NCBI GenBank assembly: GCA_017744315.1
Contig: JAGIBN010000005.1
Location: 156,311 to 220,310 of the forward strand
Origin: Porphyrobacter sp.
GTDB lineage: Bacteria > Pseudomonadota > Alphaproteobacteria > Sphingomonadales > Sphingomonadaceae
Length of the DNA stretch: 64,000 bases
Direction: 5' to 3'
Shown here: positions 33,578-43,573 of the stretch, in pieces
Layout of the letters: each line of letters opens with the position of its first letter
Numbering within the stretch: the stretch's first letter is position 1
The notes under the pieces: model-generated
What the model was told of the DNA's origin: nothing
The model's input: the letters and a program-made list of their open reading frames with translations, nothing else
Databases searched by the model: none
Position numbers and translations under genes: made by a program

Positions 33578-35130
33578 GCCGCAGGCAAGTCCAGCACCAG
33601 GCACGCACCCGTCTGCGCATCCGGGCGGTCGGTGACGTAGAGCGCACCGTCGTGGGCTTCGGCGATGGTCCTGGCGATTGCCAGCCCAAGGCCGCTGTGA
33701 TCGCCAAAGCCTTCGGCTTCGGGCCGTGACGTGTGGAAACGGGCAAAGACCTTTTCGCGCGAAGCTTCGGGTATGCCTGGCCCTTCGTCGCAGATCGCCG
33801 CCCGTACCCTGTCACCTTCGCGATGGACGTTCACGTGAACCGTCCCGCCGGGCGGGGAGAACGACACGGCATTGTCGAGCAGGTTGTCGATTACGCGCTC
33901 GAGGCGGATCGGAACGCCGCTGACGAGAGCGGAGCCGCTGTGGCGGATTTCGACTTTCCTTGCCGCGTTGAGGCCGCGGTCTTCACGCGCCTTGACGACG
34001 TTACTGATCAGGGTGGCCAAGTTGAGCGGTTCGAAAGTCGCGCGGCTGAGTTCGGCGTCGATCCGGCTCGCCTCGGCGATCTCGGTGACGAGGCGGTCGA
34101 TACGCCGAACATCGTGCGCGGCGATCTCGTGCAACTGATCGCGCAGCGCCGGATCCTTCACTTTGCCTAAGGATTCGATCGCGCTCCGCAGGGACGCGAG
34201 TGGGTTCTTGATCTCGTGCGCGACGTCGGCGGCGAAGGCCTCGACCCCGTCGATCCGCTGGCGCAGCGCGATGGTCATATCGGAGACGGCTCGCGCCAGG
34301 ACGCCGATCTCGTCGCCCCGCCGTTGCATGCGCGGCACTTCGACCTCGCGCTCTCGCCCCAGTCTCACTCGCACCGCATCGCGGGCCAGGCGGCGGAGCG
34401 GGTCGATGATGGTGCGCGCCAGGAACAACGACAGGACGATCGAAATTACCAGCGAGACCGCGAAGAGGATGAGTAGCGAGGTCCGGGCGTCGCGCACCGC
34501 GGCGGTGATGTCGCTGGCATTGCGCGTCGTCAGCAGGCTCGCCCCGTTCAGGCCGACGGGGGCTGCTGCCGTGATCACGGGCGTCCTGTCGGGGGCGAGC
34601 CGCAACTCGATCTGGGTAAGACCCTGCTCCCGCGCGCGGACCAGCTCTGGCCAGGCGTCCGCACCTTGTTCGGTGGGTTCGACGAAGGGCGGCACCGAGC
34701 GGGCGCCGACCAGAAAGTCGACCGTCGTGTCGAGGGCCCGGGCAAAGTCCTGTGGGAAGGGTGCCGAGACCGGATCGCCCAATTGAAACGACGGCTTGGC
34801 CAGCTCGAAGCTGTCAGCCCACAGGTTGCCCTCGGCGTCGTACATGCGCAGGCGCATGTGCTGCTCCTTGCCGATCTGGATGAGCAGCGCTTCCTGTCGT
34901 TCGCGCGTCGCACCGGCGAGAGCTTCCGCGGTGATCTGCGCTTCGATGCGCGCCAGCTTGAAACGCTCATCGAGCAGCTGGCGGCGATAGGAGTCGAGGA
35001 AGAACAGACTGCCCGCCAGCAGCAGCAGCGGGATCAGGTTCACCGCCAGAATGCGGGAGGTGAGCGAGGCGTTCGAGGTGAAGGGAAACCAACGCCCGGG
35101 ACGGCGTTCGTGCGGCTCCGGTTCAGCCAT
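33574..35130 (-). CDS. chvG: Sensor histidine kinase ChvG
   Basis: The 518-residue inner-membrane kinase has two membrane helices (about 29-46 and 217-239) enclosing a periplasmic sensor domain with the ChvG-type [20 protein letters not shown], then HAMP, the H box [13 protein letters not shown] with H305, and HATPase motifs ([37 protein letters not shown]). ChvG/ExoS senses acid or envelope stress in Agrobacterium and Sinorhizobium. Start at 35130 overlaps the chvI stop by 8 bases. Confidence 0.93.
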   Translation of the reverse strand: MAEPEPHERRPGRWFPFTSNASLTSRILAVNLIPLLLLAGSLFFLDSYRRQLLDERFKLARIEAQITAEALAGATRERQEALLIQIGKEQHMRLRMYDAEGNLWADSFELAKPSFQLGDPVSAPFPQDFARALDTTVDFLVGARSVPPFVEPTEQGADAWPELVRAREQGLTQIELRLAPDRTPVITAAAPVGLNGASLLTTRNASDITAAVRDARTSLLILFAVSLVISIVLSLFLARTIIDPLRRLARDAVRVRLGREREVEVPRMQRRGDEIGVLARAVSDMTIALRQRIDGVEAFAADVAHEIKNPLASLRSAIESLGKVKDPALRDQLHEIAAHDVRRIDRLVTEIAEASRIDAELSRATFEPLNLATLISNVVKAREDRGLNAARKVEIRHSGSALVSGVPIRLERVIDNLLDNAVSFSPPGGTVHVNVHREGDRVRAAICDEGPGIPEASREKVFARFHTSRPEAEGFGDHSGLGLAIARTIAEAHDGALYVTDRPDAQTGACLVLDLPAA

Positions 35131-35902
35131 CGGAGAAGCTGTAGCCGGCGCCGTAAAGCGTCTCGATGGCGCCGAACTGCGGGTCAACGAGGCGGAACTT
35201 GCGGCGCAGGCGCTTGATGTGGCTGTCTACCGTGCGATCGTCGACGAAGACGTCGTCGGGATAGGCGGCATCCATCAACTGGTTGCGGCTCTTGATCACG
35301 CCGGGACGCTGGGCCAGGGCTTCTAGGATCAGGAACTCTGTCACGGTCAGCGAAACTGGGCGGTCCATCCACATGACCCGGTGGCGCGAGGGATCGATGC
35401 GCAAACGTCCCCGCTCGATCATGGGGCCGTCCAGGGTCGCTTCTTCGTCAGCCTCGGCTCCTGGTTCGCGAACGGCGGTGGCGCGGCGCAGGATGGCGCG
35501 AATGCGCGCCAGTAGCAGGCGTTGGCTGAAGGGCTTTGCGATATAGTCGTCGGCCCCCATTGCCAGGCCGGCTTCCTCGTCCTGCTCTTCGTCCTTGCTG
35601 GTCAGGAATATCACCGGGAGGTCGCTGGTTGCGCGCAGGCGCCTGAGCAGCTCCATCCCGTCCATGCGCGGCATCTTGATGTCGAACACGGCGAGGTCAG
35701 GCGGATTTTCGGTGAGGGCCTTCAACGCGGCCTCGCCATCCGAATAGACCCGGGTCGCGTACCCTTCGGCCTGCAGCGCGATTGACAGCGTGGTGAGAAT
35801 ATTCCGGTCGTCGTCGACCAGCGCAATGCTGCGCTGAAGGTCCGCCGGCGCGGCATCCCCCGGTGCGTCGTCAACCATCATTCCGCCGGTCTTTAGAGCC
35901 AT
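35123..35902 (-). CDS. chvI: Response regulator ChvI
   Basis: An OmpR/PhoB-type regulator of 259 residues. The receiver (about 25-140) has phospho-acceptor D74 in [28 protein letters not shown] and DDYIAKPFS; the winged helix contains [12 protein letters not shown] and [18 protein letters not shown], with GAGYSF near the end. The [18 protein letters not shown] stretch is characteristic of ChvI. First gene of the operon chvI-chvG-hprK-rapZ-EIIA-ptsH; alternative starts at 35881/35878 would remove 7-8 residues. Confidence 0.94.
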   Translation of the reverse strand: MALKTGGMMVDDAPGDAAPADLQRSIALVDDDRNILTTLSIALQAEGYATRVYSDGEAALKALTENPPDLAVFDIKMPRMDGMELLRRLRATSDLPVIFLTSKDEEQDEEAGLAMGADDYIAKPFSQRLLLARIRAILRRATAVREPGAEADEEATLDGPMIERGRLRIDPSRHRVMWMDRPVSLTVTEFLILEALAQRPGVIKSRNQLMDAAYPDDVFVDDRTVDSHIKRLRRKFRLVDPQFGAIETLYGAGYSFSDG

Positions 35903-36141
35903 TCATCCCGTTCGGGTTACCGCGTTACCCAAGATGAGACAATTGGAGCTGGCAATTTTCGTAAGTGAATTCCGCATAAACAATTGAAATGTTAGATTTC
36001 CATATCCAGATAATGTCACCGAACGGGCCTTGGTTACCCGGTTTGACGGCGAACCGTTCGCCGACTATGCGCTCGGATCAAGACGTGCCGCCTTGTGGGG
36101 GAGTGGCACCCATTGTGCGATTTTCGAAGGGAGACCCCTTA
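35903..36141. promoter_or_regulatory. chvI-pckA divergent control region with repeated GGTTACC
   Basis: No gene fits here. It carries GGGTTACC at 35914-35921 followed by GTTACCC at 35924-35930, and GGTTACCC at 36032-36039, between divergent chvI and pckA. AT-rich DNA (35940-36015) separates them and probably holds the promoters. Possible binding sites for a regulator of both genes; the match to any known ChvI motif was not tested. Confidence 0.35.
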
Positions 36142-37737
36142 GTGACCAGCTCGCTTACCGTTCCGTTGTCGGAACAGGGCATCAAGACCGATGCCGAGAT
36201 CCTCGCCAACCTCGGAACTGCGGCACTCGTAGAACACGCCGTGGCCAACGGCGAAGGTCAGCTTGCGAAGCACGGACCGTTCGTGGTGAAGACCGGTCTG
36301 CACACCGGGCGTTCGGCGAAGGACAAGTTCATCGTCCGCGACGCAGAGACCGAGAACACCGTGTGGTGGGGCAAGGTCAACGTGCCGATGACGCCGGAGC
36401 ACTTCGCGGCGCTGAAGGAAGATTTCCTCGCGGCGCTTGGCGACAAGTCCAAGCTCTACGTGGCCGACCTGTTCGGCGGCTCGCAGCCGGAATATCGCGT
36501 CAACGTACGCGTGATCAACGAATTGGCCTGGCACAACCTGTTCATCCGCACGCTGCTGGTGCGTCCGACCAAGGACGAGCTCGCTTCGTTCGCGCCCGAA
36601 TATACGATCATCGACCTGCCGAGCTTCCGCGCCGATCCTGAGCGCCATGGTAGCCGCAGCGAGACCGTAGTCGCCGTCAATCTGAGCGAAAAGCTGATCC
36701 TCATCGGTGGCACGGCCTATGCCGGCGAGATGAAGAAGAGCGTGTTCGGCATCCTCAACTACCTGCTGCCGGCCAAGGGCGTCATGCCGATGCACTGCTC
36801 GGCCAATATCGGCCCCGATGGGAAGACCGCGGTGTTCTTCGGTCTCTCCGGAACCGGCAAGACCACGCTCTCTGCCGATGCGAGCCGTACGCTGATCGGC
36901 GACGACGAGCATGGCTGGTCGGACACTGCCGTGTTCAACTTCGAAGGCGGTTGCTACGCCAAGATGATCCGTCTCTCGCCCGAGGCAGAGCCGGAAATCT
37001 ACGCGACGACCCGCATGTTCGGCACCGTTCTCGAGAACGTGGTCATGGATCCGGAGACCCGCGAACTCGACTTCGACGACGCCAGCCTCGCCGAAAACAG
37101 CCGTGGCGCCTATCCGATCGAGTTCATTCCGAACACGTCGGAGAAGAACCTCGGTCCGGTTCCGGCCAACGTGGTGTTCCTCACGGCTGACGCGTTCGGC
37201 GTGCTACCTCCGGTCGCTCGCCTGACGCCGGATCAGGCCATGTACCACTTCCTTTCGGGCTACACCGCCAAGGTGGCTGGCACCGAGATCGGCGTGACCG
37301 AGCCGGAAGCGACTTTCAGCACCTGCTTCGGCGCGCCGTTCATGCCGCGTCACCCGTCGGTCTACGGCAACCTGCTCAAGCAGCGCATCGCCAGCGGCGG
37401 CGTGCAGTGCTGGCTGCTCAACACCGGTTGGACCGGTGGCAAGTACGGCGTGGGCAAGCGCATGCCGATCAAGGCCACGCGCGCGCTGCTCAATGCTGCG
37501 CTCGACGGCAGCCTGAACAACGCCGAGTTCCGTAAGGATCCGAACTTCGGCTTCGACGTGCCGGTGGCTGTTCCGGGTGTCGACAGCGCGATCCTCGATC
37601 CGCGCGAGACCTGGGCGGACAAGGGTGAATACGATCAGACGGCTGCCAAGTTGGTCCAGCTGTTCGTCGACAACTTCGCCCAGTTCGAAGCCCATGTTGA
37701 CGAAGGCGTGCGCAAGGCTGCTCCGCAAGCAGCCTAA
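36142..37737 (+). CDS. pckA: Phosphoenolpyruvate carboxykinase (ATP)
   Basis: PckA converts oxaloacetate and ATP to PEP, the entry to gluconeogenesis. The 531 residues carry [17 protein letters not shown], the P-loop [21 protein letters not shown], and the [16 protein letters not shown] segment. The GTG at 36142 (MTSSLTVPL) behind GAAGGGAG gives the family N terminus; an ATG at 35989 would add 51 residues with no similarity. Divergent from chvI, an order conserved in alphaproteobacteria, consistent with control of pckA by the ChvGI/PTS system. Confidence 0.95.
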   Translation: MTSSLTVPLSEQGIKTDAEILANLGTAALVEHAVANGEGQLAKHGPFVVKTGLHTGRSAKDKFIVRDAETENTVWWGKVNVPMTPEHFAALKEDFLAALGDKSKLYVADLFGGSQPEYRVNVRVINELAWHNLFIRTLLVRPTKDELASFAPEYTIIDLPSFRADPERHGSRSETVVAVNLSEKLILIGGTAYAGEMKKSVFGILNYLLPAKGVMPMHCSANIGPDGKTAVFFGLSGTGKTTLSADASRTLIGDDEHGWSDTAVFNFEGGCYAKMIRLSPEAEPEIYATTRMFGTVLENVVMDPETRELDFDDASLAENSRGAYPIEFIPNTSEKNLGPVPANVVFLTADAFGVLPPVARLTPDQAMYHFLSGYTAKVAGTEIGVTEPEATFSTCFGAPFMPRHPSVYGNLLKQRIASGGVQCWLLNTGWTGGKYGVGKRMPIKATRALLNAALDGSLNNAEFRKDPNFGFDVPVAVPGVDSAILDPRETWADKGEYDQTAAKLVQLFVDNFAQFEAHVDEGVRKAAPQAA

Positions 37738-37757
37738 TCGGCCCTGCCAGTTCAGCG

Positions 37758-37795
37758 ACCGCCCGTTCTCGAAAGAGAGCGGGCGGTTGTCTTTT
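37758..37795 (+). terminator. Rho-independent terminator of pckA
   Basis: Stem ACCGCCCGTTCTC with GAGAGCGGGCGGT closed by a GAAA tetraloop and followed by TGTCTTTT; it begins 21 bases after the pckA stop. Confidence 0.9.
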
Positions 37796-37919
37796 GGGCC
37801 TTAACCTAAGCGTTTCTCCTTAGATCGTGGAAAACCACCGGCTGAGGAGGAAGCGTTAGTTCAAATTAAACCATCCGAGTTTACACATTCGCCGAAGACG
37901 TGGGGTCGACAGGCGGTCA

Positions 37920-40142
37920 ATGGCAGTTCGGAGCATTCTCAAGGGGCTGACGGGCGCAGTTTCAAGCAGCGCCGAAAGCGAAACCGATCACGGTGACGTT
38001 GCCGTCATCCGTACCGGCGACGCCAGCCGTCGTTTGCAAGTGCTCGACGAATTCGAGAAAACCGGCATGGGGTGGATTTGGGCCACCGACGCCGCGGGAC
38101 GCTTGATCTATCTTTCGGAGAACGCGTCCGAGAAGATCGGCCGTCCGGTAGATGAGCTTTTGGCACAGCCGCTGGTACTCCTGTTCGAGACCGACCCCGA
38201 CAGTCCTGACGACAAGAGCGAGCGGCCGCTCAATTTCCAGCTCAATGCCCACAGCAAGATAAACGACCTCACCGTGCGCGTGATCGTCGATCGCGGGAGT
38301 TCACGGGCGGCATGGTGGTCGCTCTGCGGTCATCCGAAGTTCGACAAGGGCGGCAAGTTCCAGGGTTATCGCGGCAGCGCCAAGGACATCACCGTCGAGT
38401 ACGAGCGCAAGCTGATAGACTCGCGCATGGCCGAGTATGATGCCCTGACGGGCCTCGCCAATCGCCATCGCATGGTGCGCCGGCTCGACAGCATCCTCGG
38501 CGCCTACCGATCCGCCAAGCGGAGCTGCGGGCTGATGATGCTCGACCTCGACCGCTTCAAGTACGTCAACGACACCATGGGGCATCAGGCTGGAGACGAT
38601 CTGTTGCGCCAGGTCGCGGAACGGCTGCGCAACATCATCGGCGATCGCGGCGAGATCGGCCGCCTGGGCGGCGACGAGTTCCAGGTCATTCTTCCCGACC
38701 TCGACGACCGCGGAAAGCTTGGCGAGCTGGCTGACAAGGTCATCCAGATCGTTTCCCAGCCCTATCCGATCGACGGCAAGCGCGCGATTATCGGGACCAG
38801 CGTGGGCATTGCCATCGCTCCCTATGACGGGATCGACCGGGAAGAGATCACTCGCGCATCGGACCTCGCCCTCTACGCAGCCAAGAACGGCGGTAGGGGA
38901 CAATTCCGGTTCTACTCGTCGGACCTGAAGGACGAGGAAGAAGAACGCGCGCTCCTGCTCAAGGACTTGCGCGAGGCACTCGCTTCCGACCAGCTTGAGC
39001 TTCATTACCAGCCCGTAGTGCGGACCAGCGATCACGTTGTGGTCGGCTTTGAGGCGCTGATGCGCTGGGAGCATCCTGAACGCGGCCCGGTTTCGCCCGA
39101 CATCTTCATCCCGGCAGCCGAAGAATCCAACCTGATCAACCAGCTGGGCGAATGGGCGCTGCGCCGCGCTTGCGCCGACGCGGCGTCATGGCCGGAGACG
39201 GTTAGGGTAGCGGTCAACGTGTCGGCCGTTCAGTTCAACAACGCGAACTTCGTATCCGTGGTCACCAACGCGCTGGCTGCCGCAGACATGGCGCCGGATC
39301 GGCTCGAGCTAGAGCTCACCGAGAGCGTGTTCATGGGAGACAGCGAGCTCACCGACCGAACCTTTCAGTCGCTCAAGCATCTCGGGGTGCGCCTGGCCCT
39401 CGATGACTTCGGTACGGGCTATTCGTCGCTCAGCTATTTGCGCTCTGCCCCGTTCGACAAGCTCAAAGTCGACAAGAGCTTCGTCGATTCCTGCACCCAG
39501 AAGGACCAGAACAGCGCCAAGATCATCACCGCGATCATAGGCCTGAGCGATGCCCTGGGCATGGAGACCACGGTCGAGGGGGTCGAGGCGTTCGACCAGT
39601 TCCACCTGGTTTGCGAGAAGGGCGCCAAGTACATCCAGGGCTGGATCTATTCCAAGGCTCTGCCTGCGGCGATCGTCGCCGAGCGGATGGACAGCGGCGA
39701 ACTCAAGATCGAGCCGAACGGCCCGGAAATCCACCGCCCTGAACGGCGCTCGGTCTTCCGCCGCGTCGGGGTGATCCATGACGATCATCGCTACGAGGCG
39801 GTGATGCGCAACCTCTCCCGAACCGGAGCGATGGTGGAGGGCCTGGTCGGCGTTCCCGTCGGCACCGGCCTCGTCCTGGACCTTGGCGAAGGCCAGCTCG
39901 CGGTGGGGATCGTGAACCGCAGCGAAGACCTGATGATCGCCATCGAGTTCGAGACGCCGCTGGTCGGCGACGGGGCGGGTGGCTTGTGCACCCGGCATCG
40001 CGTCTCGCCCTATGCGCTCGCAGCCGCCGGCATGCCGCTCGCAGCGTTGCCTCCGGGCCATTACCCTCTGGCGCTGAGTGAGGGAGGACAGCGTTCGAAA
40101 CCGCAGTTCATGCAGGTGGTGGTCGCCGGCATGGGCCACTGA
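37920..40142 (+). CDS. PAS-GGDEF-EAL-PilZ protein (cyclic-di-GMP turnover)
   Basis: The 740-residue cytosolic protein has PAS (about 38-160), GGDEF (172-332, intact GGDEF at 250-254), EAL (350-605; FEALMRW with E378, ELTES, DDFGTGYSSL) and a C-terminal PilZ-like domain (about 620-715; RPERRSVFRR and NLSRTGAMVEG, the R-x3-R and (D/N)xSxxG motifs). No RxxD inhibitory site precedes GGDEF. Both catalytic motifs look intact, so it may make or cleave c-di-GMP, with PilZ reading the level. Monocistronic, after the pckA terminator. Confidence 0.92.
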   Translation: MAVRSILKGLTGAVSSSAESETDHGDVAVIRTGDASRRLQVLDEFEKTGMGWIWATDAAGRLIYLSENASEKIGRPVDELLAQPLVLLFETDPDSPDDKSERPLNFQLNAHSKINDLTVRVIVDRGSSRAAWWSLCGHPKFDKGGKFQGYRGSAKDITVEYERKLIDSRMAEYDALTGLANRHRMVRRLDSILGAYRSAKRSCGLMMLDLDRFKYVNDTMGHQAGDDLLRQVAERLRNIIGDRGEIGRLGGDEFQVILPDLDDRGKLGELADKVIQIVSQPYPIDGKRAIIGTSVGIAIAPYDGIDREEITRASDLALYAAKNGGRGQFRFYSSDLKDEEEERALLLKDLREALASDQLELHYQPVVRTSDHVVVGFEALMRWEHPERGPVSPDIFIPAAEESNLINQLGEWALRRACADAASWPETVRVAVNVSAVQFNNANFVSVVTNALAAADMAPDRLELELTESVFMGDSELTDRTFQSLKHLGVRLALDDFGTGYSSLSYLRSAPFDKLKVDKSFVDSCTQKDQNSAKIITAIIGLSDALGMETTVEGVEAFDQFHLVCEKGAKYIQGWIYSKALPAAIVAERMDSGELKIEPNGPEIHRPERRSVFRRVGVIHDDHRYEAVMRNLSRTGAMVEGLVGVPVGTGLVLDLGEGQLAVGIVNRSEDLMIAIEFETPLVGDGAGGLCTRHRVSPYALAAAGMPLAALPPGHYPLALSEGGQRSKPQFMQVVVAGMGH

Positions 40143-40309
40143 GCCGGCCTCCAATGGCTTCAGCTTGATACCTCAATCGCGCCAACTCCTCATGATTCCT
40201 CGGCAATATTAGGGGAAAGCCCTGATAGCCGTAGGGCGTGTGCAATGGTCAATGTCTTCGCAATTCGCGCCGACAGCGGCGAGCTAAGAACTGCGGGGAA
40301 GGACAGACC

Positions 40310-41020
40310 ATGACTATCGGCAGGCGCATGGCGGCAGAGGTTATCGGGACCTTCTGGCTGGTGTTCGGCGGTTGCGGCAGTGCGGTTCTAGCCGCGGCGT
40401 TCCCCGAAGTGGGCATTGGCCTGCTCGGCGTGTCGCTGGCATTTGGCCTGACCGTGCTGACGATGGCCTTTGCTCTCGGCCATGTATCAGGCGGACACTT
40501 CAATCCGGCGGTGACGCTCGGCCTGTGGGCCGGCTCGCGCTTCCCGGCGCGGGACATACCTTACTACGTCGTGGCGCAAGTCGTCGGCGCGATCGCAGCG
40601 GCCTATTTGCTGTACTGCATCGCGAGCGGAAGTCCGACATTCGACCTGGCGACCAACGGCCTCGCAGCAAACGGTTTCGGCGAAGGATCGCCCGGAGGCT
40701 ATTCAATGGCTGCGGGGCTGATCATCGAGATCGTGCTGACGGCTGGCTTCCTCATGGTAATCCTAGGCGCGACCGATGTTCGCGCACCGGCGGGATTTGC
40801 TCCGATTGCTATCGGCCTTGCCCTGACCTTGATCCACCTGATCAGCATTCCGGTAACGAACACCTCGGTCAATCCGGCCCGTAGCACGGGGCCGGCGCTG
40901 GTCGTGGGCGGTCTTGCTCTGCAGCAATTGTGGCTGTTCTGGGTGGCACCGTTGATCGGGGGCGCGATTGGCGGCGCTCTTTATCGGTTGTTGTTCTCAG
41001 AACCCCCGCGTCCGATGTAA
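40310..41020 (+). CDS. aqpZ: Aquaporin Z
   Basis: The 236-residue channel has six hydrophobic helices and both NPA loops, HFNPAVT and SVNPARS. The selectivity filter looks like a water channel (His in the second half segment [10 protein letters not shown] and Arg after the second NPA). GGGGAAGGA precedes the ATG at 40310; an earlier in-frame start at 40238 is soluble and unlikely. Confidence 0.95.
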   Translation: MTIGRRMAAEVIGTFWLVFGGCGSAVLAAAFPEVGIGLLGVSLAFGLTVLTMAFALGHVSGGHFNPAVTLGLWAGSRFPARDIPYYVVAQVVGAIAAAYLLYCIASGSPTFDLATNGLAANGFGEGSPGGYSMAAGLIIEIVLTAGFLMVILGATDVRAPAGFAPIAIGLALTLIHLISIPVTNTSVNPARSTGPALVVGGLALQQLWLFWVAPLIGGAIGGALYRLLFSEPPRPM

Positions 41021-41160
41021 CGGTTTGGCGCGTATTGCATAATTCGAAAGCGGCTAGGCGCCGGTTTCGGGCAATTAATCACAAAAACAAAGCGGGTCGC
41101 CTCACTATCCTGCATTCTTCGGAACAGGACGAACTGTCGTGGATAGCACGAAGTTGGGAC

Positions 41161-41445
41161 ATGAGGGGTAGATTGAACTTGGCCGACAAAGGACCGGGCC
41201 CATCATCGGAGACGAAGCCGGTAACTCAGCCGAGCTGCGCGGCCGATCGGTTGCCCGGCTTGGCGCATGAGTTGGCCAATCTCGTCCAGGCGGTTAGTGG
41301 CAACCTTGAACTGCTAGGCCGCCGTTCTCTCGATGAGACATCACTCCGCTATCTCGGAAATGCCCAGATGGCCGCCCAGCACCTGACCGAGCTGACCATC
41401 GGGCTTCAGGCGACCCTGCCGAGTTCGCTCAGGTCGCGCAAATAA
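41161..41445 (+). CDS. Stand-alone histidine-kinase H-box (DHp-like) protein
   Basis: The 94-residue protein has one recognisable segment, GLAHELANLVQAVSGNLELL (residues about 34-53), which closely resembles the H box of hybrid kinases (AHDFNNLLQVISGNLELL). A second helix (LRYLGNAQMAAQHLTELTIGL) would complete a two-helix DHp hairpin. No ATP-binding domain follows; the gene ends 3 bases before the convergent DUF885 stop. It could be a phosphotransfer protein or a remnant of a kinase. The start is uncertain (ATG 41161 or TTG 41179). Confidence 0.6.
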   Translation: MRGRLNLADKGPGPSSETKPVTQPSCAADRLPGLAHELANLVQAVSGNLELLGRRSLDETSLRYLGNAQMAAQHLTELTIGLQATLPSSLRSRK

Positions 41446-41448
41446 CGA

Positions 41449-43290
41449 TCAGGCTTTCGCTGAGGCGATGTAGCGGTCGATGTTCTTTGCCAGGACGTCG
41501 AGCGGAACGTTGCCGCCCTGGACCACCGCCTCGTTGAAGTCGCGCAAGTCGTAGGCCGGGCCGAGTGCCTTTTGGGCTCGCGAACGCTGGCGAACGATCT
41601 CGCTGTGGCCGACCTTGTAGCCGCAGGCCTGACCGGGCCACGAGCAGTAGCGATCGACTTCGCTTTCGACCTGTTCCCGCTTGTTGCCGTTGCGCTCCAT
41701 GAAAAACGCGATGCCCTGATCGCGCGTCCAGCGCTTGGCGTGGAGGCCGGTATCGACCACCAGACGGCAGGCGCGGAAGGCCTGGTCCTGAAGGTAGCCC
41801 AACCGCCACGCGGGGTTATCGTCGTAGGCGCCCAGTTCGTCGGCCAGTTGCTCGGCGTAGAGCGCCCAGCCTTCGGAGTAGGCATTGAACGACAGGATCG
41901 AGCGGATCAGCGGAAGCTGGTTCGAATACTCGCCCTGCCACACGTGGCCGGGGATCGCTTCGTGATGGACAAGGGTCGGCACGTCGAACTTGCGGTGCAG
42001 ATCGGTGGTGCGCAGGTTGATCCACATCTTGCCGGGGATCGTACCGTCGACCGAGCCGGCGCCACCATAGGCGGTCGGCGCGCCAGGCTCTTCGGCCAGC
42101 GGCAGGCGACGCACTTCGAGATTGGCGCGCACCAGGGTGCGGAAGGCGCGCGGCATCTGCGCGCGGATCCATGAGATGCGCTCCTGAATGAACTCCATGA
42201 TCTCGGCGCGGCCCGGATCGTCCGGAGCGAACTTGAAGCGCGGATCGGTGCCGAGCTGGGTCATCCGCGTGCCGACCGGTCCCTCGGTATAGCCCAGACT
42301 GCGCAGGATCGGGTCCATCCGAGAGTGGATCTCATCGAGCTGGGTGAGGCCCATCTCGTGGATCTCATCCGGGGTCATGCGGGTGGTCGTGCTGGCGCGC
42401 AGGGCCCAGGCGTACCATTCGTCACCGCCCGGCTGGGACCACATGCCGGCGTCGGTGTCCGCCTGCGAGGCTTGCCGCTTCAGTTCCGCAAGCTGGTGTT
42501 CCAGCGATGCGGCGATCGGCCCGGTGACGATAGCCGAAGCGCGCTTCTCCCAGTCGCCGGCGATGTTCCCCTCTGCAGTGCGGCGGGTCAGCGAACTGAC
42601 CATAGATCCGCCGGACTTCGCATCTGCGACCGAGGCTTCCATCTGGGTGATGGCCTTGGCGAGCAAGAACGAGGGCGGGATGACTCCCAGGCCGGCCGCC
42701 GAGCGAATGCGTTCGAGTTCGCCATCGAGGTTCGCGGGAATCTGCTCAAGGCGCGAGATGTAAGCTTCGGCATCTGCGGTATCGCGCACCGGATGGTCGG
42801 CATCGAGAAAGCGCGGATAGTCGATGTAGCCGCCGACATTCTGGATCACGACGTAAGGCGCATTGCGCCAGCCGCCGACAGCGACGTCGCCATAGGGAAG
42901 GGCAAAGCCATCGAGCGCGGTCGAATAGGCGCTTTCGACCACCTCGAAGCTGGTCCGGGTCGAAGGATCGAGCTTTGACGTGTCAGCTTCGCGGACCCGG
43001 GTGAGATCGGCGCGCAGCGTGGCGGCCAGCTTGTTGACTGCCTCTGGCGTAGTGCCGCCCAACTGGCCGCGCATGTAGGCCCGGTCACCTACGTCGAGAC
43101 CAAGGCCGGTGGCGCCCGTCGGCGAATGCTCCAGCAGGTTCCACGCCACATCGTTCAGCAGCGCATTGGCGTCAGCAGGCGCCGTCTTGGCTGCGGCGCT
43201 CGACCAGGCGGGGAGGGCAAACACCGAAGCCCCGACACCAAGCGTGGCGAGCGCCTGGCGGCGGGTGATGGTTTCATTTGAAATGGGCAT
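41449..43290 (-). CDS. DUF885 family exported hydrolase
   Basis: The 613-residue protein starts with a Tat signal (TRRQALATLGVGASVFALP, R10-R11). It belongs to the DUF885 family (COG4805), putative zinc carboxypeptidase-like enzymes; the HExxPGH motif is seen in LVHHEAIPGHVWQGEYS, with EGWALYAEQLADELG downstream supplying the third ligand Glu, and GQACGYKVGHSEI near the end. ATG 43290 is preferred over an earlier start because it gives the Tat signal directly. Substrate unknown. Confidence 0.9.
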   Translation of the reverse strand: MPISNETITRRQALATLGVGASVFALPAWSSAAAKTAPADANALLNDVAWNLLEHSPTGATGLGLDVGDRAYMRGQLGGTTPEAVNKLAATLRADLTRVREADTSKLDPSTRTSFEVVESAYSTALDGFALPYGDVAVGGWRNAPYVVIQNVGGYIDYPRFLDADHPVRDTADAEAYISRLEQIPANLDGELERIRSAAGLGVIPPSFLLAKAITQMEASVADAKSGGSMVSSLTRRTAEGNIAGDWEKRASAIVTGPIAASLEHQLAELKRQASQADTDAGMWSQPGGDEWYAWALRASTTTRMTPDEIHEMGLTQLDEIHSRMDPILRSLGYTEGPVGTRMTQLGTDPRFKFAPDDPGRAEIMEFIQERISWIRAQMPRAFRTLVRANLEVRRLPLAEEPGAPTAYGGAGSVDGTIPGKMWINLRTTDLHRKFDVPTLVHHEAIPGHVWQGEYSNQLPLIRSILSFNAYSEGWALYAEQLADELGAYDDNPAWRLGYLQDQAFRACRLVVDTGLHAKRWTRDQGIAFFMERNGNKREQVESEVDRYCSWPGQACGYKVGHSEIVRQRSRAQKALGPAYDLRDFNEAVVQGGNVPLDVLAKNIDRYIASAKA

Positions 43291-43366
43291 TGTCGGTTTC
43301 TGCTGCCGGGGATCGAGTCTGTCAATCCGCATGGATTTGCCGCCCGGAGCGGTCTAGGCCGACATT

Positions 43367-43573
43367 ATGGATATCGTGCTGTCACTCGTCATGCTCGCCA
43401 CCCTGGTGCTTATCGGCGGGGCGATTTTTCTCTGGCGCAGGGGCGGGGCGCAAAAGCAGGTCTGGCTCATGCTGCTCCTGGCCGTGGTGATGATCGTCAA
43501 TCTGCTGATCTGGATGCTGCCAGACTCCAGCGGCACGGCCCCCGTGGACCATGCCGCCGAAGGGTCCCGTTAG
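43367..43573 (+). CDS. Small membrane protein, two helices
   Basis: The 68-residue protein has hydrophobic segments at 3-22 (IVLSLVMLATLVLIGGAIFL) and 33-50 (WLMLLLAVVMIVNLLIWM) separated by a basic loop (WRRGGAQKQ). No family recognised. It is divergent from the DUF885 gene and its stop overlaps the convergent tonB stop by four bases. The composition and position support a real gene but nothing shows function. Confidence 0.6.
   Translation: MDIVLSLVMLATLVLIGGAIFLWRRGGAQKQVWLMLLLAVVMIVNLLIWMLPDSSGTAPVDHAAEGSR

Noticed and set aside
37801..37880. TTAACC and TTAAACCAT as CtrA half-sites before the PAS-GGDEF-EAL gene
   Set aside because: No full TTAA-N7-TTAA match; AT-rich chance matches are likely.
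41161..41445. Frameshifted full histidine kinase
   Set aside because: No HATPase or receiver sequence is found in any frame between 41021 and 43290 apart from the convergent DUF885 gene.
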